DNA of 64,000 nucleotides from assembly GCA_963281255.1 (NCBI GenBank), contig OY725504.1, positions 248,001 through 312,000 of the forward strand, given 5' to 3'. The translations under genes and the position numbers were made by a program. Under the pieces are notes generated by a model. That model worked only from the letters and a program-made list of their open reading frames with translations. It was not told where the DNA came from and ran no database searches. Positions 1 through 11,456 of the stretch are shown in pieces. Source of the DNA: Aphrocallistes beatrix (taxonomy: Eukaryota > Porifera > Hexactinellida > Sceptrulophora > Aphrocallistidae). Within the stretch, counting starts at the first letter, position 1; the number at the start of each line of letters is the position of its first letter.

Positions 1-94
1 TTGTTGAGAATAGGAAGCAAACTGTTTAAAGGTGTGAAAATATGATTAATTGCAATGAAATACACAATTTCTATTTGAAATATGTTGGAAATAG

Positions 95-3000
95 GATTCA
101 CACGGAAAATGATGGACAAATCTTCAAAGGATTTCTCAGGTGGTTGGAGAATGAGAATTGCTCTTGCCAAAGCGTTATTCGTGAAACCACAGATCCTCCT
201 GCTGGACGAACCGACCAATCATCTTGATCTGTGTGCCTGTGTGTGGCTAGAGGAAGAGCTGAAGAAGTATAAAAGGATCTTAGTGCTGGTATCTCACTCT
301 CAGGTAGATACAAGATTTCTAAATAATTTCTATCATTCAAATTACTATTGGGATTCTTTACACATTGAATAATCCCTAGTTACGTAAATAGCGTTCAGAA
401 TTTGCTGTAAGTGTAACATTAACCAATGAAAAAGTAGTTTTTATTTAACATTTGAGAACTCTTATAGAACTTTTTTCAAATTTCACACATTTTAACGATA
501 TACGCAGTTCTGTCAAAAGATTCCAACTCATAGAGTTGCCTTTGAGTTGACACAAATGACCTGGGGTCCATTCTATTTATAGCTTGGACCCCACATTTCT
601 ATGGCTTCTCCGCCCATAATAACTTAACCAGAAATGAGTTAGCAAAATTCAATGTCATTGAAGTTAATACTATATTACATGGACATGTGTAATGCAACTC
701 TACTCCACTCAGAGTTTTATGCTGGCCGACTTTTCTTATCGGCCCGCGGGCCGAATATAATAGTTTGCGGGCCCATGGGCCGGAAATCTTGGCAGGACTC
801 CCCGCGATGACAACCGAGACGATGTTTTTAATTGTCACGAGGTACCAATTAAGGAATACTTACGTAAATGGAACTTTGTTAGTTTCCACTTATTTGTGTT
901 TGCAGAAACTCACTCCCATAAAAGGATTCTCTTAATATCTCTCTATAGTTAGTAACAGGGCCAAAAATATTTATGCGGGCTTCTTGCGGGCCGCGGTTAC
1001 AAATTTCGGCCCGCGTGAACTCTACTCCACTAATCCTACGCCATTCCACTCTAGGATTTTATGAATGGTGTCTGCACTAACATGATCCACTTGGCCAAGC
1101 AGCTGCTATTCTCTTACGGCGGGAATTATGACGCATACGTGCGTACGCGAGCTGAGCTAGAGGAGCACCAGATGAAGCGACACAACTGGCAGCAAGGACA
1201 GATCAAGCACATGAAGGATTATGTGGCGCGGTTTGGACACGGATCTGCAAAGTTGGCGAGACAAGCCCAGAGCAAGGAGAAGGTGTTAGCCAAGATGGTG
1301 GCAGGAGGACTCACTGAAAGAGTTGTTTCCGATAAGGTGAGGCCATGTGTTGGTATTGCTTGTTATTGAGTTAGGTTTAATCCTTATTGGTCAACAAACG
1401 AAGGCCAACTGTGTAATTAAAACTCTGCAATTTCATTGGAGTTCTGTTTTGTAAACATATATTCATTTCAACCAACTAAATTTCAAGTTTAGAGAATGAT
1501 TCCAACTTGTTTATGTGCATTGAGTTAGGTCTATCCATGGTTTATTTCCTCACTTACTATTCATCCGATTAGACATATAACACTTTACACAAATGCATTA
1601 TATTATATACATATTTGAAGACGTTATTGACACAAATAACTAAATAAATAATCTAAATTCGGAACTCTAGGCAAATATTTGTAAAACACTTTTATAATTA
1701 TGCGAGATACATATCAGTTTTCCATTTGGCAGCATAGCAACGCCTTGTGGTTGATAGAATGTTTTCACCAGAATTCCTTTATCGCCTATGGTGTGTAGTA
1801 ATTCTCCTTCTTTCGAGAAAATCTTTATATTATTTTCTTCCATATCGCTTACCACAAAATTCAATTCTGAATCAAAACAGAAGAATCTGGATTTCATTAC
1901 GTCCGAATTACGACCTTGGCTTAAAAAAGCGTGAATATAATCCCCGTTAGGTGTGAAAATGTGAATACACCACTCACTTTTCGAAGTTAATACGTAAACA
2001 AGTTGTTCTTTTGTCTTTATGTCTGAAGGGTAAACAAGATTTTTGTGTTTGATATGGTAAACTGTCTCGAATTCCTTATCAAAGACCTTCACTCTATGAT
2101 TATTACAGTCCGCTACATAGACTTTCCCATCTCCTGAAATCGTTATCTCCCTTGGCATATTAAATCCGAAATTTCCTGATCCTTTTCCCCCGACTCTTTG
2201 AATGTGCTTCAATTGTGGCACTTTGTATTTGAATACACAATTGTGGCCCCAGTCAGTTACATAGACCAACGAATTATCAATAGCGACACCATAAGGGAGT
2301 TTAAAAACGCCTTTTCCGAATTCGTTAACAAAATTCCCGTTTTCTGAGAATATCTGGACACGCCCGTTTTCACTGTCTGCTATGAATATTTCGTTTGTGG
2401 ACATATTTACCGCGACACCTTCAGGGCCAGCGAATTCTCCAGCTGATGATCCGTAGCTACCAACCGAAACCTTAAGAGAGAATGTGTCATAGTTTGGTGA
2501 GCACTTTTCTTCTATCTCCACAATTTCACCCAACTTTCCCAGTTGTTCTTTAAAGCCACTCGTTTCGCAAATAAACTTTAACACCTTCGTCTAGAAGAGG
2601 ACATTGTTGATGAATTACAGTAGAGTTCGCTTATTAGAAAGTCGGGTTTTGCACGAGAAAACTTGCTAATAAGCGAACTTGTTTATACATATAAATCCCT
2701 ATACCTTTGCTCTGTGCACTGAAAGATCTTACTAATAAGGCAATTGCTAATAAGCGAACTCTACTGTACTTCAATTATGGAGATAAATGCCAGAGTGAGG
2801 AATTGGAACAAGATGGCTGTACATACTAACATATGTTATAAACCAGGGATACCGGATTTTGGGATTATTATCCTATTGAGGAGATTATGAGGCCCCCTGG
2901 GGTCTATGCTTATATTAATAGGAGAATTCCGAAGTGTTATAGGGACTAGCCACCCGGTATGATTGGACTGGTTTCCATCTGACCACTTTTTTCCCAACCG

Positions 3001-5126
3001 AACCACTTCACACCTAGTGTCTACGGCTAGAATTACGATCTTACCAAATCACTAGTGGGTATTTTAACCCAAATCTCCCATATTCCGTGAAAACCTGCTT
3101 ACTACAATTTTGAAAGATTCCCTTGGGAGATGTGTCAGTTTCTACTTAACCCGAATTCCGCACACTGCATTTCGAATCTACCTACCCAGGGTTTTTTAAG
3201 GATTTGCTCAGAGGGCCCTGCAAAAGATTAGAGGTCCCTTACCTGGAATACTACATTTTATGATATTCAGTACATTACGAATGTTAAGAAATTAGAGGTC
3301 CCTGAAGAGAAATTAAGGGTCCTTTTGGGGTCTCTAATTTAGCTTAAAAAACCACTGCACCTACCTCACACTCAGCTTCAATCTCCTTTATTCGCTGTTG
3401 CATTTCGCTAATTACTTTTTCCTGAAAGTCTTGGAGTGGGTTTTCCCTTAAATTCGTCTCTAATTGATTGATAGATTGAGTCAGCTGTTCCTTCATCAGC
3501 TCACTGGTCCTCACAGCTGTATATAACTTTAAACGCTTTTCCCGTACCTGTGTAATGAGTTGAGATCGCCTACACTCTAAAGCATCTAGCAGACCGTCTA
3601 TAGCTTCATTTATCAGTCTTTCAATGGGATCTTGTACCGATTCGCAATTTGTAGCCATTTCAGTTTTAGAATGGCAGATAATGGAGGTTTTATACAGATA
3701 CTATATACATATATGTTAAAGTGTATTAGGTTACTTAGAAGTATTATTTGTCCCACATGTTCAATGCTAGGTAGTTACTTGAAACATAAGCTATATTGTT
3801 AGCAAAATTCATCCCTTGCTCAATTGTAATATTTATAGAATTCTATATATAGGTTGTTAGCTTTTCATTTCCCGACTGCGGATCTCTACCTCCTCCGGTT
3901 GTCATGGTGCAGAATGTCAGCTTCAGGTATGCAGATGACCAACCTTGGATTTATAAAGATTTGGATTTCGGAATTGATTTAGAAACAAGAGTGGCATTAG
4001 TTGGTCCCAATGGTGTCGGAAAATCGACACTTCTGAAGATGCTGGAAGGTGAGGTGGCAGTGACAGATGGCATGATCCGGCGACACAACCACTTGAAGAT
4101 TGGCAGGTACCACCAACACCTCAAAGAGTGGTTGGATCTGAATTTGAGTGCAGTGGAGCATTTAATCAACTGCTTTCCTGACTGTGGTGAGCTGCTGTTA
4201 TTCTCTTCTGTTTCTGTGAATCGCGCAATTTGATTGGCTAAAAAATATTTTTTAATAATACGCATTTTCAATGGTTTATTTGTATGCATATTTTCGCAGG
4301 TGGAGAAGAAGCAATGCGGAAAGCTCTCGGACAATTCGGACTGTCGGGCAAGCAGCAAATCTGTCCAATGAGGAACCTGAGTGAGGGACAAAGGTGTCGC
4401 ATTGTCTTCGCATGGCTCAGTTGGAACAATCCTCACCTCCTCCTACTGGACGAACCGACCAATCACCTCGATATGGAGACCATAGACGCATTGGCTGATG
4501 CCATCAATGAATTCCCAGGAGGTGCGATTTTATTTATTCTATTTATAGAACCTTCATTCTCTTAACAGTTATAATTAGAATTTAGATGGAATTGATAAAT
4601 CAGTTCTATTTTACTCGAAGTATGGAAAATGCGAATTTGTTAAAATGAGAGATATATTCATTTTAGAATTTCTACAAAGGTTGAAATTTGGAATAATAGT
4701 TCACTCTATGTTAGCTGTTGAGATCTGATTTCCATCTTGAAGAGTGAATTTTTAATGGAGATAATCACTATTCAACTGGGAAGATTTGATCCCAGCGAAA
4801 CAAACCTCTTGAACAAAGAATTGTCTAGATTCAGCTCTATTGAGCTATCTATAGTTAGAAATCAGTATATTCTGCACTGATTTCTACCATGGATAACTGT
4901 ATAGAATCTAATTATAGCTAAGATCTAATATTAGTATCGTTTAGGTCTCATCTTGGTGAGTCATGACTTCAGGCTGATCAACCAGGTGAACTGTGAAGTG
5001 TGGGTCTGTCAGAATGGCAGAGTTGAGAAGTGGGAAGGTGACATTCTCACTTATAAGCAACACCTCCAAGACACTTTAAAACCACCCAAGAAATCCGGAA
5101 AGAAGAAAGCGGGCGCCAAGAAGTGA
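95..5126 (+). CDS. ABCF2: ABCF2-like ABC ATPase, last five exons (5' part outside window)
   Basis: Soluble ABC ATPase of the ABCF (GCN20/ABCF2) class, which has two ABC modules, no membrane domain, and acts with ribosomes. Exons by GT-AG rule: 95-303, 1055-1336, 3853-4186, 4300-4521, 4945-5126; all junctions keep frame and give 408 residues to a TGA stop. Exon 1 has the first module's signature (SGGWRMRIA) and Walker B ([12 protein letters not shown]). Exon 2 carries the inter-module linker ([18 protein letters not shown]). Exon 3 has Walker A of module 2 (GPNGVGKST), exon 4 a degenerate signature (NLSEGQ) and Walker B, and exon 5 the switch histidine (VSHDF) and a lysine-rich tail. Walker A of module 1 lies upstream of the window. 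Intron 2 (about 2.5 kb) holds an antisense NHL gene. Family assignment is strong; the precise role in this organism is inferred. Confidence 0.9.
304..1054. other. ABCF2 intron 1 with GC-rich GGCCCGCGGGCC repeats
   Basis: Intron with no coding signal. Around 735-815 and 975-1015 it contains scattered GGCCCGCGG / GCGGGCC palindromic patches that stand out from the AT-rich background. The phrase ACTCTACTCCACT occurs near both 697 and 1019, as if a small element with related ends had inserted. No complete element boundary could be fixed. Confidence 0.4.
1667..3658 (-). CDS. Divergent coiled-coil / NHL-repeat protein nested in ABCF2 intron 2
   Basis: Two exons on the minus strand: 3365-3658 (98 codons) and 1667-2590, joined in phase 0, giving about 405 residues. 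Exon 1 is a predicted coiled coil (many E/Q/L, residues about 20-98). Exon 2 reads as an NHL-type beta-propeller, with blades such as [38 protein letters not shown] and [20 protein letters not shown], the hallmark GVAVD...YVADxxNxRV pattern. There is no RING or B-box in the readable part. It lies wholly inside intron 2 of the ABCF2 gene on the opposite strand. It is much more diverged from the tandem NHL copies to the right than they are from each other, so it may be the ancestral or an independent paralog. NHL propellers usually bind protein or RNA; the ligand here is unknown. Confidence 0.75.
2618..2766. mobile_element. MITE with CAGTAGAGTTCGCTTATTAG-type inverted ends
   Basis: About 149 bp foldback in the intron of the NHL gene. 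The left end CAGTAGAGTTCGCTTATTAG is matched by CTAATAAGCGAACTCTACTG at the right end, flanked by TA. Terminal CAGT and TA flanks fit non-autonomous Tc1/mariner elements. A relative lies at 46406-46577. Confidence 0.7.
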
Positions 5127-5720
5127 TAACATAGCAACAAGAAGCTACTAGGGAATGTGTATATAACAGTATGTATCTTTGAGATTAGACAATGGATCAT
5201 TTCACACTTGTTTAGAATATGATTGTATTGCTCTGCCATTTCAATTCTGAAAGATTAGCTGACATAGATCAACTTTTTATATATAATTTAAACCTGGGAT
5301 TTGTCTATTTATAGTAACTACCCTTCCCTACTAAAAATAGCTTAAACCGGAATAACGCAACACATTCCTGAGGCAACTTTTAAGAGCTAAACTACGCTCA
5401 TTAACTCACCTACCCATTCTAAGTCTTGATATGAGAATGCTGAGTATTTTTAAGATTTATATTTAATTTATGGAGTAATTCACGCTTAAGTAATTTTGAG
5501 AATTAGCCTATAATTATACCTAATAAAGTGTCAATTGTAAACGATGGTCACACTTGTATTTTATAATATTATTAAGAATCTTAATTTTGTTGTTATTGTT
5601 TTATTTTCATAATTTTCCATTCTTAATTACTTTCGTCAATTCCGAATATACTCTTTTAGTAGATTATTTGATCCCATTAATCTTCCGAATTATATCGTTT
5701 GTATTTTAGATATATTTAGT

Positions 5721-6245
5721 ATGTATCTCAAGAATAAACATGCCAAACGTACATTCTTCGCAATCCTCTTCTTCGCCATAGCAACCTATTTACTCACAGG
5801 AATGTCTGTCCTCATATCCTTCAAATTCATCCAGATACCTCACTCCCCCGTAAACATGATTCTCTTCTCTATCGGTACACTCATAATGGGATTGGTGGGG
5901 GTGTTAGTTCTATTTGGAAGTGTCTGTGAGAACAAACACATCAGAGGAGACTTGGTTCCAGTTTACTGGATGCTCTACTCACTGCTGAGCGGGTTAGCGC
6001 TATTTTTAGCCATTTCGGAACTAATCTACGTTCTCAACACGCCTGACCAAAGCTATGTGCTACTTCTGCCGATGTCGATTCTAATTATAGTAACAACGTT
6101 AGTGACGACGGTTTTCTCGTATGTGATTCATTTCTATTTTAAAGTTCCGTTTCTAAATATAGAACAGGAAAAACCACCGACTTACAATGACGTCATCGAG
6201 AAGAGAATCTCCACTCCTCCACCGAAATATAGCGAGGTGTCATAA
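5721..6245 (+). CDS. Four-TM membrane protein with two C-terminal PPxY motifs (copy 1)
   Basis: 174 residues, single exon. Four hydrophobic segments at about residues 10-34, 43-68, 75-100 and 106-136 are separated by short loops. A cytosolic-looking tail follows with PPTY and PPKY motifs (KPPTYNDVIEKR, TPPPKYSEVS). PPxY motifs bind WW domains, notably of NEDD4-family ubiquitin ligases, so a role in trafficking or ubiquitination of membrane cargo is a reasonable inference. I cannot assign a named family. The start was chosen because MYLKNKHAKRTFF is conserved in every copy in the window. It lies between ABCF2 and an NHL gene, the order kept in the duplicated units. Confidence 0.75.
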   Translation: MYLKNKHAKRTFFAILFFAIATYLLTGMSVLISFKFIQIPHSPVNMILFSIGTLIMGLVGVLVLFGSVCENKHIRGDLVPVYWMLYSLLSGLALFLAISELIYVLNTPDQSYVLLLPMSILIIVTTLVTTVFSYVIHFYFKVPFLNIEQEKPPTYNDVIEKRISTPPPKYSEVS

Positions 6246-7110
6246 ACTGGAACTAAGATTGTTTTAATTCTAATCACCTTTATAATTCTGTTGATTTTGT
6301 TATTGTCTTTGGAGTTGTTTACTGTTTGTTAGATTATTTGTATATATTTAAGCTGTATTGTTTATATTGAATTAATTATACTGAATAACTTGTGTATCTC
6401 TCCTAATCTTATCTCTTATACTACTACAGTAGAGATGTGGGAATATCCAATAGTGAATGAGGAATAATAGAATTGGTTTATCACAGAAAAGAATGCAAAA
6501 CGGAAGTAATAGTTTAATTGAATCAAACATTGTAAAGTGATTGAGACATAAATACGAATAAATAATTATTAATTTAAGAATTCTTTATAAATTGATAGAG
6601 CTACTCAAGATCAGCAGATTTGAGATCAATTCTTTTATTTTCCTCAATAATTCGTTGCATTCTCGTACCTTTGTTGATTTAAATGAAATTGCCAAAGTGA
6701 GTAGCAATCATAAATATAATATTTCTGTAGCGTAGCAGTTAGGGCTTACAATCCGGGATCGTATGCTTTTCAAACTCTATTATGTTTGATTTCATATCAG
6801 AACTGTGCCACATAATAATGTCACTTGATTCATGCCTATATATGTACAATGTCTCCAAGCACATGTTTAATACTAATAATCTAAATTTAGATATATCAAT
6901 CAGAAGCTAACTAGTTCGGAGAAAATTCACTTTCAACGAATTAGCCAATAATGAAACAACATTGTCACATTTAGAAACTAATTCTGGCTAAATTGGAACT
7001 GAATCTAATAATAATGAAAGTAACTACATACCACATGTGTAATGGGATCACTAAGGAGATTCAATCCTATATTTAGCTATGTTAGTTTCATTACTAATCA
7101 AAGAGAAATG
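6246..7110. other. Intergenic part of the duplicated unit
   Basis: No gene seen. The stretch is nearly base-for-base repeated at about 20092-20960, which shows a recent duplication. More diverged versions of its right half precede the NHL genes at 11457, 30127 and 36604. Confidence 0.7.
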
Positions 7111-7182
7111 TATAAATAGACTCACAAACTCACTAATTTATCTAACAAACTACAAACACTCTACAACGAACAAAAGAAAAGA
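7018..7182 (+). promoter_or_regulatory. Conserved NHL-gene core promoter with TATA box
   Basis: A block immediately upstream of the ATG is conserved before all five NHL starts (ATGs at 7183, 11457, 21035, 30127, 36604). It has a TATAAATAG box at 7111-7119, then an A/C-rich leader of about 65 nt ending AACAAAAGAAAAGAATGG. Equivalent TATA boxes lie near 11381, 20959, 30051 and 36528. The spacing suggests transcription starting about 30 bp after the box; this is inferred, not measured. Confidence 0.7.
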
Positions 7183-8469
7183 ATGGCAGCAAGGTACCCA
7201 CAAGCACCAGTAGTTGCAACCACACAAAATCCCCGACACGTCTCCATCACAGAATTAGAAAGAACTCTAGAAGATCTGACTCTACAAGTGGCAGAGAGGA
7301 AGAGACAACTCAGCGACACTTTCAGACAGATCCACGAAATGGTGGCACAAAGGGAAGTGGCACTCTTGGCAGAGCTGGATGCCATCCCAGCTGAAATCAA
7401 AACTAAAATCCAAGAGAGAAGAGCTAGCTTGGAACAGCTGACAAAGAACAGAGATGATACAGAGAGGGAACTGAATGCCAACAAACTGAACGAATTCCTA
7501 CAGAAACACCTCAAAAATATTGAAGAAGAAATGGAGAAGATCCTTTCTGAACAGATTTCGTTCCCTCTCGTGTCCATCAGCTGTCAGATGGAAGAGATAG
7601 AGAGGACACTGGAAGAGAAGTGTCGCATTATGAAACCACTCAATCCATACAGATTCAGGACTCTACCTATCTGGCATGGAGTTAAAGAAGGTAGAAAAGA
7701 AGATCAACTATACAACCCTGCAGCAATCTGTATAGATCCCACCAACCAGCTGATTTATGTAGGAGAGGATTCTAACACTGGTAGAATACAAGTCTTCACG
7801 AGTGAAGGCAATCACCACTCAACTCTACGCAATCCACTGATGAATAACTGCCGCTGCATGATAATCTATAAAGACTACATCTATCTGACTACATATCTCT
7901 TCAAGCATTATTTCCTGAAACTAAACAAGAAAGGAGAAACAATTAAAAAATTGGAATTTGACACTTACGGAATATCTATAGAAGGATCTAATATCTACAC
8001 TTGTGTTCATGAGTCTCTGACAGTACAGATATTTGATCTCAACCTCAAGCCTACTAAGAAGATTATTCTGAAGGCTATCTCGTTTGATGAAGATACAACT
8101 CCTCAAGACATCATCCGACACAAACAACAAATGTTTGTTCTATTCAGCTACTGGAACAAAAACTACCATCCAGATCCAATCCAAGTATTCAAGCTAGATG
8201 GAACCCTCATACGCTCCCTAGTAACAGGAAACGACATCAAGAATGCTCTGTACTTCTGTCTAGATTCCAATGAGAATATTCTGGTGAGTGACTGTTATGG
8301 TCACTGTATCAGTATATTCTCTCCAGACGGAATCCTGATACAGAAGATTGGTAGAGAGGGAATGAAGGAAGCAGGAGAGTTATACCGCCCTAATAGTATA
8401 GCAGTAGACTCCAAACAAAGAATAATTACAGTGGATTGGAAAGATGACAACAAACTCCAAGCCTTCTAA
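7183..8469 (+). CDS. Coiled-coil / NHL-propeller protein, copy A
   Basis: 428 residues, intronless. Residues about 20-150 form a coiled coil (ELERTLEDLTLQVAERKRQL, ASLEQLTKNRDDTERELNAN), as in the region after the B-box of TRIM-NHL proteins, but no RING or B-box precedes it. Residues about 165-428 read as roughly six NHL-like blades: AICIDPTNQLIYVGED, YFCLDSNENILVSDCYGH and SIAVDSKQRIITVDWK are clear ones. The N-terminal half is nearly identical to the other copies. Differences cluster in short blocks (about 169-179, 196-200, 221-227, 237-243, 258-264, 323-327, 353-356, 371-373, 401-405, 418-421) that recur about every half blade. The missing RING suggests a scaffold or recognition protein rather than a ubiquitin ligase (inference). 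Confidence 0.8.
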   Translation: MAARYPQAPVVATTQNPRHVSITELERTLEDLTLQVAERKRQLSDTFRQIHEMVAQREVALLAELDAIPAEIKTKIQERRASLEQLTKNRDDTERELNANKLNEFLQKHLKNIEEEMEKILSEQISFPLVSISCQMEEIERTLEEKCRIMKPLNPYRFRTLPIWHGVKEGRKEDQLYNPAAICIDPTNQLIYVGEDSNTGRIQVFTSEGNHHSTLRNPLMNNCRCMIIYKDYIYLTTYLFKHYFLKLNKKGETIKKLEFDTYGISIEGSNIYTCVHESLTVQIFDLNLKPTKKIILKAISFDEDTTPQDIIRHKQQMFVLFSYWNKNYHPDPIQVFKLDGTLIRSLVTGNDIKNALYFCLDSNENILVSDCYGHCISIFSPDGILIQKIGREGMKEAGELYRPNSIAVDSKQRIITVDWKDDNKLQAF

Positions 8470-8780
8470 GCTGCAAACTCAAAATATATGTTTCCTTAAT
8501 TACACGTGTTTATTCATTATTTGTTTATGCCATATTATTATGTTTATCAATTATACTCAATTGTTGCTTAGTGATTATTTTGTTTTGGTATCCTGGAGAT
8601 TTTTAACATTCTAAAATGTAAATAAATAATACAAATTAAACCAATCAGATTCGGTTTCATACTCTAAAATTTTCCCAAAGATTCTATTTTGAATATTTTT
8701 TGTTTACTACCTAACTCGAAAAAATATTTTCAACTTTCAATCGCATTTTACCAAAACTTTTTAAAACATTAAAAAACGAG

Positions 8781-8993
8781 GATTCACAAATATGTTTAAT
8801 TTGACACTTTCAAAAATACAAATAAGCTGTTACATGTGTATAAATATAGTATCAGATATAAATAGTATCAATTGAGTTCATACGGAATTGAATGAGGATG
8901 GAATGTTGTGAGGTGTGAAGTGGTTGGTTGCATTGTTTGTGTCAGATGACGTCATCAGACATGTCTTCACATATCAGAGATGATTATTTGCTG
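8781..8993. repeat. Conserved downstream block of NHL genes (copy 1 of 5)
   Basis: About 200 bp starting GATTCACAAATATGTTTAAT and ending in a CRE-like GATGACGTCATC palindrome followed by CAGACATGTCTTCA. Near-identical copies lie about 300 bp after each other NHL copy or fragment (12961, 22270, 32296, 38187). They are more alike than the sequence between gene and block. The block contains TATA-like TATAAATATA. No ORF was seen. Confidence 0.75.
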
Positions 8994-9076
8994 AGTCGAC
9001 TGTATTGCAAAAATTCTATTTCGAATTTTTTATATCGGTTTACTCGAAAAAGAATTTTCACACTTCTAGTTCACGT

Positions 9077-9360
9077 TTCAAATGCACCTGAGTCGAGTTC
9101 TAGACGAGAATCTCTACCACCGAAATATAGCGAGGTGTCATAAACTGGAACTAAGTTTGTTTTGATTCTAATCACCTTTATAATTCTGTTTTGTTATACT
9201 CTTCTGAATTGTTTACTGTTTGTTAACATTATTTGTATATATTTAATTTGTATTGTTTATATTGAATTGTTATACTGAATAAACTTGCGTATCTTACCTA
9301 ATCTTATATCTTATACTGCTGCATTAGAGATGTGGGAATATCCAATATTGAATGAAGATT
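9077..9360 (+). pseudogene. 3' fragment of a PPxY-tetraspan gene plus its 3' flank
   Basis: Only the last residues (LPPKYSEVS and stop, ending 9143) of the PPxY protein remain. They are followed by about 200 bp matching the 3' flank of the intact gene at 6246-6460. Sequence just before it resembles the 3' flank of the NHL genes, so this is a rearrangement junction. Confidence 0.65.
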
Positions 9361-9499
9361 ACAGAGTCTTAAGTTCTATGGCTTTGTTAGATATGAAATG
9401 TATTATACTCAAACTACCTTCGGAGTATACCTAATTTATGGGACAGGGCAGAAAAGGTACCTAATTTATGGGACAGGATGCCGTCCCGTAAATTAGGCA

Positions 9500-10735
9500 T
9501 GCCCAAACTTCGTTATTATGGTCTTTAGAGATTGTAATTCGAATAGTATTTGCAATGAGTTTAAAATATTTTCACGCCCACCTAAGCTTTACCGCCCATA
9601 TAAAATCCCCAGTTCACACTCTATACTGAAAAACACACCTCACTCCACTTTCCAGAACTTACATCCTCAGCCAATCCTCTACAAGCTACCCATGGAATTC
9701 CAATCCCTTTCCCAACCCACTCTTCCCTTTCTTCCATCCCAGTCTACACCACCACTTCACAAGCAACACTCTAATACCGCTACTAGATGACCGCACCACA
9801 GAAATCCTACTCAGTCCACGCAAGAAAATCTCTATCCTACCAAACAACGGACCTCCCACTACGGAAACACCCGCCATCCTAAGAAACCCTGAATATCCCA
9901 CATACCTCTGCACTGCCAGCATCCTCTCACAAACGAATATAAATTCATTTACAACTCACTTTCAAACTCCTTTCCAGCAACCAAGCATTAACAGTCTCTC
10001 AGTCTATGTACGCTATAGTCTGTCAGTACCACGCAGTCTCATCTCATTCCTCATTCACTGCTAATAGTGTACGTCTACGGAACTCCTCCAAATCCTAACG
10101 AAGTTAAGTATAGTCATACGCCACACAAGCAAACCCTATACACACCAAGCTAAAACCTACGAGCTCCATCTTCTACTAACACCTCTCAAACCATCTTCTA
10201 GACACTATTTCCACATCCGACCTCTACCAATACTCACTCCCCAGTTCTCCTCAAATATTTTATGCTGCAAGGCATCCTTAACCTAAACTACCACACTATG
10301 ACAACAAGATTTCTATCCGCACTCCTCCAAACCTACATTCAACACACTCCATCCTCTCCCACGTCAACCAACCCTGTGCCTATAACACAAACTTATGCAG
10401 CAATCCCAGCTCAACACCTCCCACGAGTTAAACACCATCCTCTCATCCTACCACACAACCCAGCCACCAACCATCCTACCATGCTCTTGCTGCCTCTCCT
10501 TAGCAACAATCTCAGCCTCTACGCAGATAGAGTATCTCCATCTCTTCTCTCTCCAAACCCGAGGAAAACCCATCAACCAATTCCTGAATGACTTCCCACT
10601 GAACTCCACAGTCCCTCACAGAAATCCTATTCAGCCAATCACAGATGGGAACCCAACCACAGTGAGCTGTATCTTCCCATTCTCTCCACTCCCAGCAAAA
10701 CACAGCTTCTTTTCGCAACTACCATAATCTTTCAG
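9500..10735 (+). other. C-rich, G-poor stretch of unknown nature
   Basis: About 1.2 kb in which the plus strand is rich in C, A and T and very poor in G, unlike anything else in the window. It begins just after a TATATAAAA-like box near 9598. Several proline/serine/threonine-rich open stretches (90-110 codons) overlap here in different frames, and none matches a family I recognise. The strand asymmetry could reflect a decayed retroelement coding strand, a non-coding RNA, or an old low-complexity coding region. It is not annotated as a gene. Confidence 0.35.
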
Positions 10736-11456
10736 AACAAGACTAATGTCAATACTAAGGCTAATTTGAAAAGTACATCAAGGCATATGATTTATGCGGT
10801 AAATGTGTGAAATCCACACAAAATGCTCTGAATCAACAAAGAATTGCCTCCCTGCAAAGACCAACTAAGTGAAGAGTAGAATATATGAATATAATAGTTC
10901 TATAACGTATCAAGTCATGGTCGATGAATTCATTCAATACTCTATTAGACTGGATTTCATATTAGAACTGTGTTTCACAATAATGCCACATCTCAGAGGT
11001 CATGCCCATATATGTACAATACTCCAAGCACATGTTTAAGGTGACAGAAGCACCCAAAATTAAAGTCTCAATTTAGCCATTGTTATACTGTCTATAGATA
11101 GTATTAGCTAGTATAATAATTAATACTACTAATCTGAATTTGGAAATATCCTCAGGAGTTACCCATAGTTCAGAGAAAATTCTCTTTCAACAGTATTTCA
11201 TAGTAAAAATTAGACAATAATGAAACAACATTGTCACATTTAGAAACTGATTCTGGCTAAGTTGGAACTTAATCTAACAATAATGAAAGTAACTACATAC
11301 CACATGTGTAATGGGATAACTAAGGAGAATTCAATCCTATATTTAGCTATGTTAGTTCCATTACTAATCTAAGAGAAATGTATAAATAGACTCACAAACT
11401 CACTAATTTATCTAACAAACAAACTACAAACACTCTACAACGAACAAAAGAAAAGA

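Noticed and set aside
7161-7577. 138-codon minus-strand frames opposite each NHL start (7161, 11435, 21013, 30105, 36582)
   Set aside because: They repeat only because the sense coiled-coil sequence is conserved. They cross the start codon and 5' leader and encode serine/cysteine-rich sequence with no family likeness.
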